From: Lithodes maja | Taxonomy: Eukaryota; Arthropoda; Malacostraca; Decapoda; Lithodidae | Length of the DNA stretch: 64,000 bases | Direction of reading: 5' to 3' | NCBI GenBank assembly: GCA_037953745.1 | Contig: JBAKBP010004418.1 | Span: forward strand, 62,001-126,000 | Shown: positions 19,719 to 32,600 of the stretch, in pieces | Layout of the letters: each line of letters starts with the position of its first letter | Position numbering within the stretch: position 1 is the first letter of the stretch | Notes under the pieces: generated by a model | What the model was told of the DNA's origin: nothing | What the model saw: the letters and a program-made list of their open reading frames with translations, nothing else | The model's database searches: none | Position numbers and translations under genes: made by a program

Positions 19719-21560
19719 TGTGACGCATGTCGAGTATGAGCATGCTGTACAGAACGCCCAGTCAGGCCCCACCCTCGCTAGGATCGTCAGGGCAGGAACT
19801 TTGGCTGTAGTCTGTGTAGAGTTTCCTAACTCAGTTTATGTGAACCGTTGTACTATAAGTATTATCATTATGTATTTTGTTTTCTTCTAAGTCAACGAGT
19901 TCTATTTTAAATCATTATATATAAGTATTGTGTGTGGGAGATTTATATATATATAATGATGTGATGAGAGAGAGCGAGTTATGTAACGGAGGACAGTGTG
20001 CGCGCCACGAGGTGTGTAGGCCTCACTCCCTCCTCCCTCCTTCCCCCCTCCCTCCCCCCTCATCAAGAGCGTGGGAATCCTTTGTCGATCCCAGATTGAG
20101 AGAGCGAATGTGACGTCATGATTGCCGTTATGCTCGCTACGGGGCCGAGTATAAAAAGGGAGGTCTCGCCATTTTTAGATCAGAACTCATCAGGCAAAGC
20201 GACTTCTCATATCCCTTGCAACTATCCATATTCTTCCGACTGATGTGAACTTTCTCTACTCTCTGAACAGCCTACCTTCTTCTCTTCTCGTCCCTTTTTA
20301 ACCAATGACCCCCTTTGGTGCAGATTTAGTCAGCCAAAGTATTATCGCTTGAGTTCTCACGAGATAAGTGCCTGTTAGATAGCCTATTTTTGGAAGGGTT
20401 AACTAGAATAGGATTGATTGATGTTTGTTGCACTCGTATATGCATTTCCCTGTGTACTATTATTCATGTTCCTGTTTTCTGCTGGTTTAGGTAATGCTAG
20501 ACTGGGATAGGGTTCCTCGAGTTGTGATTTCCTATGAGTGCTAGGTTGGTTGAACCAGCACAATTGCAACGGAGACGTGGGAAGCCTAGGGGGTCTTTTT
20601 GATTGTGTACCGTGGGAGTTTAGCACTGTGTTGCGAGTGAGGGCTTTTGCCTGTGCCACCCAACACTGTGCTATCTCATTTGCTTGACTTTGAGAGGATC
20701 GCCAGGAGAGAACCAGATACTAGTGATCTGGATCTCTCAAGAGAGCATCCCGTCAATTACCGTAATTTGGCCGCACAGTCTTAAGGACCTCGCTAGGCTA
20801 CGAGCCGCTTGCTCAGCCATTGTCTCTTAACCTTAGATATCCCAGCTAGACTTTGCTCGACCAGCAGATACAGCATAGTATTGAAGCTTCTCCTTATGTA
20901 TATTATTGTTTAAGCACTATTGATTTCATGTGTGGCACGCTTAGCTACTTCAGAGATTAGTGGCCCACGAGCACAATCTTAGTAGGCTATTGCCAGTGCA
21001 TTGTCGGAGTACTTCTTTTATATGTTTGCCATATCCTATTGCTTATTCTTATAATTCTTCTTATGTCAATTTAAAGCCTTTAATTACCAGTGAGTTATTC
21101 ATTAAATTGCTGTTCAAAATCCGATACTTACTTCTTATGAGTATTCGAGAAGCATCTAACTTATCAGAAGATTCCTTGCTTGATGCTCGAGGACTATTGT
21201 TTAACGTAACGTAATAGTGCCGATCCGAAGTAGAGGGTGGAGGACTTCTTAAGTTCTTAGTTCAAGGGTGGATTACTTCGGCTTCGGCCAACACTATTCT
21301 TTAGTGTTGTAGTACTTTCTTCTTTGTTTGATTGTTGACCAGACTAGATAACTCCCGTCTTGTTATTAGTCTGTTGTGTGAAACGCTAGTACCGAGTTCT
21401 TGTATACCCCGTTATAGCAGATAGAACTCTGGAGGGTAGTGGCGTTTTTTGTTCGGCTGGCAGTACTCTGGGGTTGGGATCGTGTGTTTCCGTTGTGGCA
21501 GCGAGCCATACTCGAGTCCTGTGTAAGAGCCCTAGTGTACCCGAGTGCCCGGTCGTAACA
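19719..21560 (+). repeat. 3' LTR of element 1
   Basis: 1842 bp, the same length as the 5' LTR and nearly identical to it. It is followed by the target duplication CACG. Confidence 0.93.
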
Positions 21561-21564
21561 CACG

Positions 21565-23898
21565 TTCCTATTCACAATTATGTACTCAATCAGGTTGTAA
21601 TAAACACAATAAACACCCATAGATAATTATATACTCTCATTTATTAAATGGCATAGAAAGAGATCATTAGGTTCACTTAGCTACTATTTGGGAGTAGCAA
21701 GAAAATCTGGTGTAGTTAGTTATCACACAATAGGTGTCTTAATCACATATATATCTGGACCTGAAATGTGAACTTAAACTTTACTTAACTATTATAAGCA
21801 ATAGTAAGTAAATCACTGAATATATTTAGAACACACAAAGGTCTCTGAATAACATACTAATGAACATAAACGAATGGATAGTATTACTGTGGAAATATGC
21901 AATTATATATAGACATACATATACATAGAATAACACCTTGCTAATAATATTTATGAGAGTTGAGTATCTATCATGAAGTATTCAAATAAGTTCAAGAAGT
22001 ATTGATTTGAACTCGGGAATTGTTTATTCAACAATATGGTTAACCGCACAAAGATTTCTATAGTTATCGTTCAAGAGCGCGAGACGAGAGGCGTCAAAGA
22101 AATATGAAAGAATACTTTAATTTAAAAAGGAGAAGGGAGCTGAACTGTTTTTACAATTAATTACGTAGTTAGTTTGTTGCGAGAAGAAATATATTATGAA
22201 CATACAATTTATTAACTTTGTATAGGTAATAATAATCTCACGGGCCGAGGAATTCAGATTTAATGATTTAGATCTACTGAATAAATATTAAATGTTGAAT
22301 ACAACCTGACCTGAATCAAATGAGATCATGACTACAGGAGGTTGAGGAACGCATAAATAAAATAGCGTGTACTAATAGTTATAATAATACTAATAGTAAA
22401 ATATGGCGTACACAACAAAGTTGAACTTAGTTGGAAATACCTGGTAAGGTATGAAGGAGTTCTGAACTAGTTAACAGATTCCTATAAGGAATACAGAACG
22501 AATTGGCGTTGTATTCGAGATGGTGAAAGAATTAGATAACAGATCTATACAAAGCTAGAATTCCTAGACGAGATGGATCGAAATTATCTATTTCATAGCA
22601 GAATAAGCAAATAAGTTATTCCTGAATAAACAAGTTAACGCACAGGATCATAAAGCGTAAATTGGGTTTTCGAAGAAATTAGATTTAAATTATGATTCTA
22701 ATCAATAATATTTCTTCTTAAGAATGAGAATCCGAGTTTAATTAAATATGAAATTGAGCGTAGGTTCTAGGTAAAAGTTAGATTTGAGTAGGGAATAGAT
22801 ACATGATATACACTTCAACTTCAACTTGTTACATACATAATAGAATGGACATAAACAAGGAAAATCTGTGAGTATTTGACTTGGATATCAGTTAACAGGA
22901 GTATGTAACGTATGCGTAATACGATTTATAAGGTGTTAGACACAAGTTAAAACTAGATCTTGCATGGCACAGATCTAACTCAATAATTAATTTGGCTTCT
23001 GAAGGATTAATACATAACTCAATAAATATCAATCTTGGACACAGATCTACATAAGAATTAGCACTGGAATACTCACATATTTTACCTTACCTTCACATCA
23101 ATAATCACAACGTAAGACACTCAGAGACACTTAGGGTAGGTTAATAGGATAGTAGTTCGAGTGCAAGTCTGGCCGACGTGGATCGTAGACTCGGTTGTCT
23201 GGACTTCAGGGGGAACTGCCTCTCACGAACAGGAATCCAAGGTCCTGGCATCAGAAGGAACACAGCAGGTCTCGCTGTAGTCTCGAGGGGGAGGGGGAGG
23301 CAGTTTCTACTTCAGTTAGATACTCCGTGCTTTTCAGCCTTAGGAATATTGCTTAGGTAGAGGTGCATACTTTCTTTAATTTCAGTGAGACTATGTTCAA
23401 GTTATTTCTTAGGTTTAACTTGTAGTCACTCAATTCAAAAAGGATATAGTGAATGGTTGTTATGTAATTTGCGAAGGTAAAACTTAGTCTAAAATTACAT
23501 GGTGGTTAATTGGTTATAGGTTTGTACATAATTATTTTAAGTATTTTATTTAATACTCTCATGGTGGTTACGTGGTCTAGGTAAGAGATAATTGTAACTT
23601 CCGTGATTCTATGATAATCAGGGGTTATTAATGATGAAGTTGATATCTCTGTTCATCTCTAGGTTCTCGGGGTTATGTTGAGTTCTCCGGAACGGTACTG
23701 CAAGGGAGGTCCTAGTATCCCCACTTGTTTCTATAACATTCCGGTCTCTGATGTCTAACTTGCATAAGCATTTGTTCGTTATACTACAAGTCTGGCTGTT
23801 GGTTGAATGGAGGCTGGTGATAGGTCGAGATGGTTTGAAAGCTCGATGGTGATTGGCCTAGCTTCCCACTCTTTTGTATGGGAGACTGACCTAACTTC
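21565..23898. other. Spacer between elements 1 and 2, no gene recognised
   Basis: About 2.3 kb of AT-rich sequence with only very short open frames. The GC content rises near 23160-23320. The open frame at 23178 (60 codons) has no family resemblance. It may be noncoding host DNA or an unrecognised old element; no boundary was found. Confidence 0.4.
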
Positions 23899-23902
23899 CT
23901 GG

Positions 23903-25747
23903 TGTGACGCATGTCGAGTATGAGCATGCTGTACAGAACGCCCAGTCAGGCCCCACCCTCGCTAGGATCGTCAGGGCAGGAACTTTGGCTGTAGTCTGTG
24001 TAGAGTTTCCTAACTCAGTTTATGTGAACCGTTGTACTATAAGTATTATCATTATGTATTTTGTTTTCTTCTAAGTCAACGAGTTCTATTTTATATCATT
24101 AGATATAAGTATTGTGTGTGGGACTTATATACAATGATGAGAGAGAGAGTTATGTAACGACGGCCAGTGAGCGCGCCACGAGGTGTGTAGGCCTCACTCC
24201 CTCCTCCCTCCTCCCTTCCTCCCTCTCAGCGCGTGGGAAATCCTTTGTCGATCCCAGATTGAGAGAGAATATGACGTAACGATTGCTAGTGGGCGGTCCT
24301 TAAGTAGTTTGAGATATGCCGCTAGAGGGCCGAGTATAAAAAGAGAGGTTCTTGCCACCATTCTTCAGAACTCATCAGGCAAAGCGACTTCTCATATCCC
24401 TTGCAACTATCCATATTCTTCCGACTGATGTGAACTTTCTCTACTCTCTGAACAGCCTATCTTCTTCTCTTCTCGTCCCTGTTTAACCTCCATGACCCCT
24501 TTGGTGCAGATTTAGTCAGCCAAAGTATTATCGCTTGAGTTCTCACGAGATAAGTGCCTGTTAGATAGCCTATTTTTGGAAGGGTTAACTAGAATAGGAT
24601 TGATTGATGTTTGTTGCACTCGTATATGCATTTCCCTGTGTGCGATTATTCATGTTCCTGTTTTCTGCTGGTTTAGGCAATGCTAGACTGGGATAGGGTT
24701 TCTGAGTTGTGATTTCCTATGAGTACTAGGTTGCGGTTGAACCAGTACAATTGCAACGGAGACGTGGAACGCCTAGGTGGTCTTTCTGACTGTGTACCGT
24801 GGGAGTTTAGCACTGTGTTGCGAGTGAGGGCTTTTGCCTGTGCCACCCAACACTGTGCTATCTCATTTGCTTGACTTTGAGAGGATCGCCAGGAGAGAAC
24901 CAGATACTAGTGATCTGGATCTCTCAAGAGAGCATCCCGTCAATTACCGTAATTTGGCCGCACAGTCTTAAGGACCTCGCTAGGCTACGAGCCGCTTGCT
25001 CAGCCATTGTCTCTTAACCTTAGATATCCCAGCTAGACTTTGCTCGACCAGCAGATACAGTATAGTATTGAAGCTTCTCCTTATGCATATTATTGTTTAA
25101 GCACTATTGATTTCATGTGTGGCACGCTTAGCTACTTCAGAGATTAGTGGCCCACGAGCACAATCTTAGTAGGCTATTGCCAGTGCATTGTCGGAGTACT
25201 TCTTCTTAATGTTTGCCATATCCTATTGCTTATTCTTATAATTCTTCTTATGTCAATTTAAAGCCTTTAATTACCAGTGAGTTATTCATTAAATTGCTGT
25301 TCAAAATCCGATACTTACTTCTTATGAGTATTCGAGAAGCATCTAACTTATCAGAAGATTCCTTGCTTGATGCTCGAGGACTATTGTTTAACGTAACGTA
25401 ATAGTGCCGATCCGAAGTAGAGGGTGGAGGACTTCTTAAGTTCTTAGTTCAAGGGTGGATTACTTCGGCTTCGGCCAACACTATTCTTTAGTGTTGTAGT
25501 ACTTTCTTCTTTGTTTGATTGTTGACCAGACTAGATAACTCCCGTCTTGCTATTAGTCTGTTGTGTGAAACGCTAGTACCGAGTTCTTGTATACCCCGTT
25601 ATAGCAGATAGAACTCTGGAGGGTAGTGGCGTTTTTTGTTCGGCTGGCAGTACTCTGGGGTTGGGATCGTGTGTTTCCGTTGTGGCAGCGAGCCATACTC
25701 GAGTCCTGTGTAAGAGCCCTAGTGTACCCGAGTGCCCGGTCGTAACA
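23903..25747 (+). repeat. 5' LTR of element 2
   Basis: 1845 bp, TGTGACGC to GTAACA, with a TATA box at 24335-24342. U3 differs from element 1 between about 24090 and 24350, including loss of the perfect CRE. Confidence 0.93.
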
Positions 25748-25749
25748 AA

Positions 25750-25761
25750 TGGCGACCTTGC
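25750..25761 (+). other. Primer binding site of element 2
   Basis: TGGCGACCTTGC two bases after the LTR, identical to element 1. Confidence 0.75.
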
Positions 25762-25947
25762 TTAGGATTTTGTGAACAGTATAATTTTTTGCAGAGTTGT
25801 ACAACATTTGTTTGTTCGTACTTTAGCGTACATATTGAAGAATATTTTTTTTTTGTAAGGCAATTAGGAGAGCATTTAAGAGACTCCAGTTAATTTAGTA
25901 ATTAGTGCTTGCATAAGGGAGTTTAACACTTTTGTCTCGAGAATTTT

Positions 25948-27282
25948 TTGGTGAACTTCAGTATGTCGGGCCCTAGTACTGACGAGGAGCGAGAGATGCT
26001 AAGTGAGGAGGTGCCGTTAGTAACTAGTGAGGAGGATGCTAGACTTTTTGTGAGTAAGCAGTACCATGTGACGGAGGAGAGGCTGACTGGGGTGAATGTT
26101 TATGGCTTGCGCCTGATAGCCCAGGTTTTGGGCAGATCCAATGTAGCAGCGATGTCCAAGGGGGAGCTGATTTCCTGGGTGTTGCGTGGGCGACATGGGG
26201 TTTCGGAGGAGAGGGCGTTTGGGGGGGTTCCTCCCCAGATCCCCTCTCACTCGACTCCCACAGTGCCGTCCACTCAGTTGCCGGAGGTTAGCACTCTCCC
26301 ACAGAGGGATGAGCATTGGAAGATTGGAGTGCCCTCGGGCGGTGCGTATGGTGGTTCCCCAGTTCTTGCCCCCCCTCCTTCAGTAGTGGCAGCTCCCTCT
26401 TCCGGCCTGTCTCCTGAGATGATATTTAAACTCGAGCTTGCTAAGATGGAGAATGAGGCTAGGAAGCAGGAGATGGAGAATGAGTCTAGGAGGCATGAGA
26501 AGGAGATGGAGAATGAGTCTAGGAGGCATGAGAAGGAGATTGAGGCTGAGTCTAGGAAGCAGGAGAAGGAGATTGAGGCTGAGATTAGGAGGCACGAGGC
26601 TGAGCTTAGGTACGACTCAGAGAAATATTGTGCTCAAATAGATTTAGATAAGACTCGTGCAGAGTCGACAGGGATTCGGATGGGCCGTGAGGGCCAAGTA
26701 AGAGAACAGTCCTTGTCCCACTTAGTCAAGTTGGTGCCGGCATTTAGTGAAACTGAAGTCACAGAATTTTTTAATCGTTTTGAGAAGAAGTGTAGGGAGC
26801 ATAATTGGCCTGAAGAGAAGTGGGCAGCTCTAGTCTCCTCAAGACTTACGGGTAAGGGTCTGAAGGCTTATGATGCACTGCCTTTAGAGTCTTGCATTGA
26901 CTACCCAGTATTGAAGAGAGCTGTCCTACGGGCATACGAGTTGCAACCAGAAACATATCGATTGAAGTTTCGGGGTGTTACAAAGACTAGGGAGGCGACC
27001 TTTCTTGAACATGCCCGGGACTTAAAAGATGCACTTACAAACTGGACACGTTCTGAGAAAGCTGAGACGGCCGAACAGTTGACTGAGCTGTTTCTGCTCG
27101 AGCAGTTTTATAAGTGTACAGGTGCAGAAATGACTTTAACTATTAAAGAAAAGAATCCAAAAACTCTACAGGAGGCAGCTGAGATGGCTGACCTCCGGCT
27201 ATCATTAATTCGTGGGTGCGGGTCTGCCCAGCGTAGTGAGGCAGGTAACAAGGGGCGTGACGCCCCACCCCCCCCGAGTTAG
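25948..27282 (+). CDS. Element 2 Gag (SCAN-like), frame ends at a C-run frameshift
   Basis: 444 codons matching the element 1 frame from its first residue to just before the zinc knuckle. The charged repeat is shorter and arranged differently (ENESRRHEKEMENESRRHEK type units). The frame ends after CCCC...GAG because this copy has eight C where element 1 has seven (near 27267-27275). The same Gag domain, with LTELFLLEQF, is present. Whether the extra C is real, a sequencing error or a regulated slip cannot be told from sequence alone. Confidence 0.85.
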   Translation: MVNFSMSGPSTDEEREMLSEEVPLVTSEEDARLFVSKQYHVTEERLTGVNVYGLRLIAQVLGRSNVAAMSKGELISWVLRGRHGVSEERAFGGVPPQIPSHSTPTVPSTQLPEVSTLPQRDEHWKIGVPSGGAYGGSPVLAPPPSVVAAPSSGLSPEMIFKLELAKMENEARKQEMENESRRHEKEMENESRRHEKEIEAESRKQEKEIEAEIRRHEAELRYDSEKYCAQIDLDKTRAESTGIRMGREGQVREQSLSHLVKLVPAFSETEVTEFFNRFEKKCREHNWPEEKWAALVSSRLTGKGLKAYDALPLESCIDYPVLKRAVLRAYELQPETYRLKFRGVTKTREATFLEHARDLKDALTNWTRSEKAETAEQLTELFLLEQFYKCTGAEMTLTIKEKNPKTLQEAAEMADLRLSLIRGCGSAQRSEAGNKGRDAPPPPS

Positions 27283-29803
27283 TAATATATCTTATGCAAA
27301 CAAGTACAAGAGTTATGATACCAAGACTGACCACAAGACTAGCACCGTCCCATTTAAGAAGGGGCCGGGCCCTTCCCAGTACCAAGGGAAGCCCAGAGGG
27401 GAGTTGGAGTGTTATCATTGTCATGAAAAGGGGCACTTTGCAAGAGTCTGTCCTAGCAAACCACCTACAGCAGCTGTGTCTTTGGCCTGCAACATTGGTG
27501 TGTCTCCGAAGTTTTCTGAGTTTGCCCGGGGCAGTTCGTCAGAGGCTGAGGCACAGCCAATGCAGAAGCACCTGGGAGGCTCGAACCCTGCTCAGGATGT
27601 TTTTTGCGACCATAGAGGACGGGGTTGCGTGATGTGGGCGGGGCGCAAGCATGGAGTAGAGGTCTTGCGTGATACAGGTGCTTCCCAGACTCTGATGAAT
27701 AACTTGACTGGCTACCCTATAAATGCGGCTCGGGTGGTAGTGGTGCAGGGTATTAATGCAACTCGGTCATACCCGCTGGTGCGGTTGGAGTTGGAGGTGG
27801 ATGGTGTGACACGTGAATTGGATGTCGGGATTGTGGAGAAACTGCCAGTGGAGGGCGTCGACCTTCTTCTCGGCAACGACTTTGCAATGCCCGCTTCTGA
27901 GGTTCTACCCTTAGTCGTTGCCGAGAGGACGGCCGACGTGAGTAGGGAAGAGCAAGAGTGGGTCGAGCGGTGCCAGACACAACCCATGGCGTGTGTTGTC
28001 ACCCGAGCTCGGGCAGCTAAAGTGTCACAGCCTAGTCCTCCGTCTTCAGACCAGCAGAGGAACGATCAACAGGAGGAGGCTAAAGCTGGAGTTGGTTTTA
28101 AGAGTTTTGACTCGGCGGCTCTCCTGGGTGATTCAGTATTGGCACCTATGTTAGAGTCTGGAGAGGCCCCAGGACCTGTCACAGCTAGTGAGGAGGTAGG
28201 GCCGGAAGAGACTCCGAGGCAGCAACGTTGCACACGGAGAGAAGAAAGGGTTGCTCAGTTTGATATTGGGGAAGGACTTGGGTTGCTTCGGAAGCATCTA
28301 GACAAGTTGGTTCCCTCAGATATTTGTAAACTGCAGTTGGAGGATCCGGAAGTTCAGAAGTGTGGTAATGGTGCTGTCGAGATTAAACACGAGGACGGGG
28401 AAGCATGTCATGTGAACCTGTTGGAGGAGTTTGTGAGGCAACCACCTGAGCAGCCTACTGTCCCTGCGTTGGTCTGCCGCGGCCAAGGTGGAGAAGGAGA
28501 GGGGGGCAGTAGGGCACAGGTGGAGGAGAGTAGGGATTGTTATGTCTCGGCGGAGCCGTGGGCGGGGGACACGAGTCTGGTGGCTGTGGAAGCGCTAGAG
28601 CGCCTGCCTGAGCAGCAGTGTGCAGCACTCCAGCACCAGCTCGGTTCATACCCCACTGGTCGTGCCGAGCCCCTGAGTCTCACAACTCGGGCGGTGCAAG
28701 ATGTTCCACGGGCAGGTCACGTGACTGTTAAAAGACCGTTAGCCTCGTTGTTTCGGTGGTTCAAGGTGGGCGACGAGGCTTTGGCATGGTTGCCAGGTCA
28801 GGGTCGACCCATGGCTGCCAAGGGTGGTGGTCAAAAGGAGGACATTGAGCAGATTGGTAAGGTCAGCTGTGGTATCGCAGTGCCCGGTCGTCGCATAGCC
28901 TCCCAATGTTGCTCTAGTCTAATGCAACAGCCCTACCATAGACCGACTGTATCTGGCCATGTCTCTAAAAGCGGTGATGCTGAGCAGGCAGATGTCGTCA
29001 CAAGGAATGTGGGGGTGCGCATGTACGGTATCGGCGGGGAAGCCTTAGCAATAATGAACTGTGGGAGTGACTGCACAGGTGGTACTGATTGTCCCTCTCA
29101 TGACCTGGCTGTTCTAGGGACGAAGGTGGAGAAGGAGGGAGACTACAGGTTAGAAGCTGCGGTCTCGGCTGGGTTGTGGGAGGGCACTAGGCATGTTGTT
29201 CGTGGAGACAGTGCAAGGCAGTTATTTGCTAGGCTATGGCAGTACTTTCGCATGTTTGTTGCTTCTCCAGGCCTGATGTACGGGGTAGAATCCGACATGC
29301 AGGCTGGAGATAGTGCAAGGCTCAGTTTAATTCCCTGCCGTATAAATCCTGCTCGACAGCCTATGGTGCAAGCAGAGCTGGATTACGTGTGGACGAAGGA
29401 TCTGAGGGATAAGGAATGTCGTGAGTGGTCGTTGCTTGTAACTTTGTCCGAGCGTGCTAAAGAGGTATGTGGTTTTGTTGTGGACGGGAGTACCTACCAG
29501 TGCAATGTTGTGCCTGACGGACTTAAGAATGCACCAGCAACGTGTCAGAGCCTGATGAATGAAAGTGAAAAGGACAATGATGCGCTGGGGCATTTCGAGA
29601 TCTATGTTCCAGCCTATGGTCCGGTCGGTGTAGTTTACCCAGATCATTACCCTCTCGAGATCTTGGACCAGTTTCACAATCGGAATATGAGGCTGACCAG
29701 GTGGTCACTAAGGTTATTGGTATATAACCTGGACATAAGCCATATTGCCGGTTGTGACAACGAGGTTGCATGTGGTCGTTCAGGGGTATATGATCCTGGG
29801 TAG
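27276..29803 (+). CDS. Element 2 zinc knuckle - protease - scrambled pol remnants
   Basis: The continuation of element 2 coding sequence in the next frame, open to the stop at 29801-29803. It contains CYHCHEKGHFARVC, DTGASQT, LLLGNDFA and the same mosaic of integrase, RT and RNase H scraps in the same order as element 1. The two copies share all deletions and junctions, so the rearrangement happened in their common ancestor. About 2500 bases have stayed open in both copies. Confidence 0.85.
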
Positions 29804-30288
29804 ATTGACACACGGGTAGCCTCCTGCTTTGGTTTGAGTAGTATTTTGCGCTTGGTGCTTGTTGGCTCGCGGTTGTAGCCCAGCGTATTGGGTCGTAAAG
29901 CAGGAGTTGAGCGTTTGGTATAGAAGAAAATAGGCTGCCCTTATAGTGCAGCCGGAAAAAAACATATTAAAATATAAAAATCATATAAAAACTCTTTCTT
30001 TTTGATATAGATAATTGTATAAGTTTGTCATAGCCTATAGTGTTTGAGTAGTCCACGAACTATCAAACGGCTGAGCTGCTGTAAGCTCGCTCTGGGAGCA
30101 TGATATTATGTCTTTTACTATTGTTGGGAGGAGTTATGAAATGTGATTTTTTTTTTTTTATAAGATGTGTTTTAGTGATAAACTCAGCGTTGTTTTAGTG
30201 CCATGCGGTCGCTGGGTGTGAGGGGTTTGATGGGGTTCTGTATATCAGATTTTAGCTCAGGGTTGAGCAAGTAAAATCTTGGGGGAGG
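29804..30288 (+). other. 3' noncoding region and polypurine tract of element 2
   Basis: It carries the hairpin GGCTGC/GCAGCC (29933-29953) and GGGGGAGG at 30281-30288. It matches element 1 apart from a longer T run near 30147. Confidence 0.8.
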
Positions 30289-32133
30289 TGTGACGCATGT
30301 CGAGTATGAGCATGCTGTACAGAACGCCCAGTCAGGCCCCACCCTCGCTAGGATCGTCAGGGCAGGAACTTTGGCTGTAGTCTGTGTAGAGTTTCCTAAC
30401 TCAGTTTATGTGAACCGTTGTACTATAAGTATTATCATTATGTATTTTGTTTTCTTCTAAGTCAACGAGTTCTATTTTATATCATTAGATATAAGTATTG
30501 TGTGTGGGACTTATATACAATGATGAGAGAGAGAGTTATGTAACGACGGCCAGTGAGCGCGCCACGAGGTGTGTAGGCCTCACTCCCTCCTCCCTCCTCC
30601 CTTCCTCCCTCTCAGCGCGTGGGAAATCCTTTGTCGATCCCAGATTGAGAGAGAATATGACGTAACGATTGCTAGTGGGCGGTCCTTAAGTAGTTTGAGA
30701 TATGCCGCTAGAGGGCCGAGTATAAAAAGAGAGGTTCTTGCCACCATTCTTCAGAACTCATCAGGCAAAGCGACTTCTCATATCCCTTGCAACTATCCAT
30801 ATTCTTCCGACTGATGTGAACTTTCTCTACTCTCTGAACAGCCTATCTTCTTCTCTTCTCGTCCCTGTTTAACCTCCATGACCCCTTTGGTGCAGATTTA
30901 GTCAGCCAAAGTATTATCGCTTGAGTTCTCACGAGATAAGTGCCTGTTAGATAGCCTATTTTTGGAAGGGTTAACTAGAATAGGATTGATTGATGTTTGT
31001 TGCACTCGTATATGCATTTCCCTGTGTGCGATTATTCATGTTCCTGTTTTCTGCTGGTTTAGGCAATGCTAGACTGGGATAGGGTTTCTGAGTTGTGATT
31101 TCCTATGAGTACTAGGTTGCGGTTGAACCAGTACAATTGCAACGGAGACGTGGAACGCCTAGGTGGTCTTTCTGACTGTGTACCGTGGGAGTTTAGCACT
31201 GTGTTGCGAGTGAGGGCTTTTGCCTGTGCCACCCAACACTGTGCTATCTCATTTGCTTGACTTTGAGAGGATCGCCAGGAGAGAACCAGATACTAGTGAT
31301 CTGGATCTCTCAAGAGAGCATCCCGTCAATTACCGTAATTTGGCCGCACAGTCTTAAGGACCTCGCTAGGCTACGAGCCGCTTGCTCAGCCATTGTCTCT
31401 TAACCTTAGATATCCCAGCTAGACTTTGCTCGACCAGCAGATACAGTATAGTATTGAAGCTTCTCCTTATGCATATTATTGTTTAAGCACTATTGATTTC
31501 ATGTGTGGCACGCTTAGCTACTTCAGAGATTAGTGGCCCACGAGCACAATCTTAGTAGGCTATTGCCAGTGCATTGTCGGAGTACTTCTTCTTAATGTTT
31601 GCCATATCCTATTGCTTATTCTTATAATTCTTCTTATGTCAATTTAAAGCCTTTAATTACCAGTGAGTTATTCATTAAATTGCTGTTCAAAATCCGATAC
31701 TTACTTCTTATGAGTATTCGAGAAGCATCTAACTTATCAGAAGATTCCTTGCTTGATGCTCGAGGACTATTGTTTAACGTAACGTAATAGTGCCGATCCG
31801 AAGTAGAGGGTGGAGGACTTCTTAAGTTCTTAGTTCAAGGGTGGATTACTTCGGCTTCGGCCAACACTATTCTTTAGTGTTGTAGTACTTTCTTCTTTGT
31901 TTGATTGTTGACCAGACTAGATAACTCCCGTCTTGCTATTAGTCTGTTGTGTGAAACGCTAGTACCGAGTTCTTGTATACCCCGTTATAGCAGATAGAAC
32001 TCTGGAGGGTAGTGGCGTTTTTTGTTCGGCTGGCAGTACTCTGGGGTTGGGATCGTGTGTTTCCGTTGTGGCAGCGAGCCATACTCGAGTCCTGTGTAAG
32101 AGCCCTAGTGTACCCGAGTGCCCGGTCGTAACA
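30289..32133 (+). repeat. 3' LTR of element 2
   Basis: 1845 bp, same as its 5' LTR by reading, followed by CTGG. Confidence 0.93.
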
Positions 32134-32137
32134 CTGG

Positions 32138-32329
32138 TCTTTAGAGAACGGGAATGACCTGAGGTCATGGGGCACTCCTCTGTTTTGTTTTTCTCTAAAG
32201 TATGGGAAGCTTGTATGTATTCCCATTTCTTCTGTTGGCTTCTTCTCCTGCAGGCTAGCAATCCTACAGGTCTTACTCAACCCTGTTACTTCAAGCGTAA
32301 TAAAGAATAAAGAGGTTAGTATGGAAGCA
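32138..32329. other. Flank of element 2, no gene seen
   Basis: No feature was recognised. The apparent minus-strand open frame here is a fusion with LTR sequence. Confidence 0.4.
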
Positions 32330-32600
32330 AAAACGTCATAGCATGATAGTGTCGTAGTCCCCAACTTGACATATGGAAGTGAAATGTGGACGTTGCTAGA
32401 GGGACACAAGTTGAGTGTGTGAGCAGTCGAAACAAGTTATCTAAGAGGAGCATGTGGAGTCACGTGGATGGACAGACTTATGATCCCGGATTTACTATGT
32501 GAGAGTGTGGTGTAGAGATGGATGTTGTGGAGAATGTCGAAAGCAATGTATTGAGGTGGTATGGGTTTATGGAATGCTGGCCGGTTTAAGTATTTTGTCG
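32330..32600 (+). pseudogene. LINE remnant (RT C-terminal part, RTE-like)
   Basis: Translation across frames and stops gives a pattern like YGSEMWT, then AVETSYLRGACGV and MDRLM. This is familiar from the C-terminal region of degraded LINE RTs in crustacean genomes. Stops and frameshifts are frequent, so it is an old relic. The family call is from memory of the motif. Confidence 0.45.

Larger units (their letters stand above)
13284..21560 (+). mobile_element. LTR retrotransposon element 1 (Gmr1-like gypsy lineage), complete, non-autonomous
   Basis: An 8277-bp element with two 1842-bp LTRs (TG...CA), a primer binding site, a single long frame, a polypurine tract and a 4-bp target duplication CACG (13280-13283 and 21561-21564). 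The LTRs read as almost identical; one substitution was noticed (13350s G against C in the 3' copy). It is therefore a young insertion. The coding frame keeps Gag, zinc knuckle and protease but lacks RT, RNase H and integrase cores. It must depend on a partner for reverse transcription and integration, perhaps an intact relative of element 3. Confidence 0.93.
23903..32133 (+). mobile_element. LTR retrotransposon element 2, complete, close relative of element 1
   Basis: An 8231-bp element with two 1845-bp LTRs and its own 4-bp duplication CTGG (23899-23902 and 32134-32137). It is therefore an independent insertion and not a segmental copy of element 1. The LTRs differ from those of element 1 by small indels and substitutions, mostly in U3, while its own two LTRs read as the same. 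The coding architecture is the same scrambled-pol frame, with fewer charged repeats in Gag and one frameshift at a C run. Confidence 0.93.

Noticed and set aside
23178..23360. 60-codon open frame in the spacer between elements 1 and 2
   Set aside because: Short, no motif, and no splice or regulatory support.
13284..32133. Elements 1 and 2 as a tandem or segmental duplication
   Set aside because: Each has its own target duplication (CACG, CTGG), different LTR indels and unrelated flanks.
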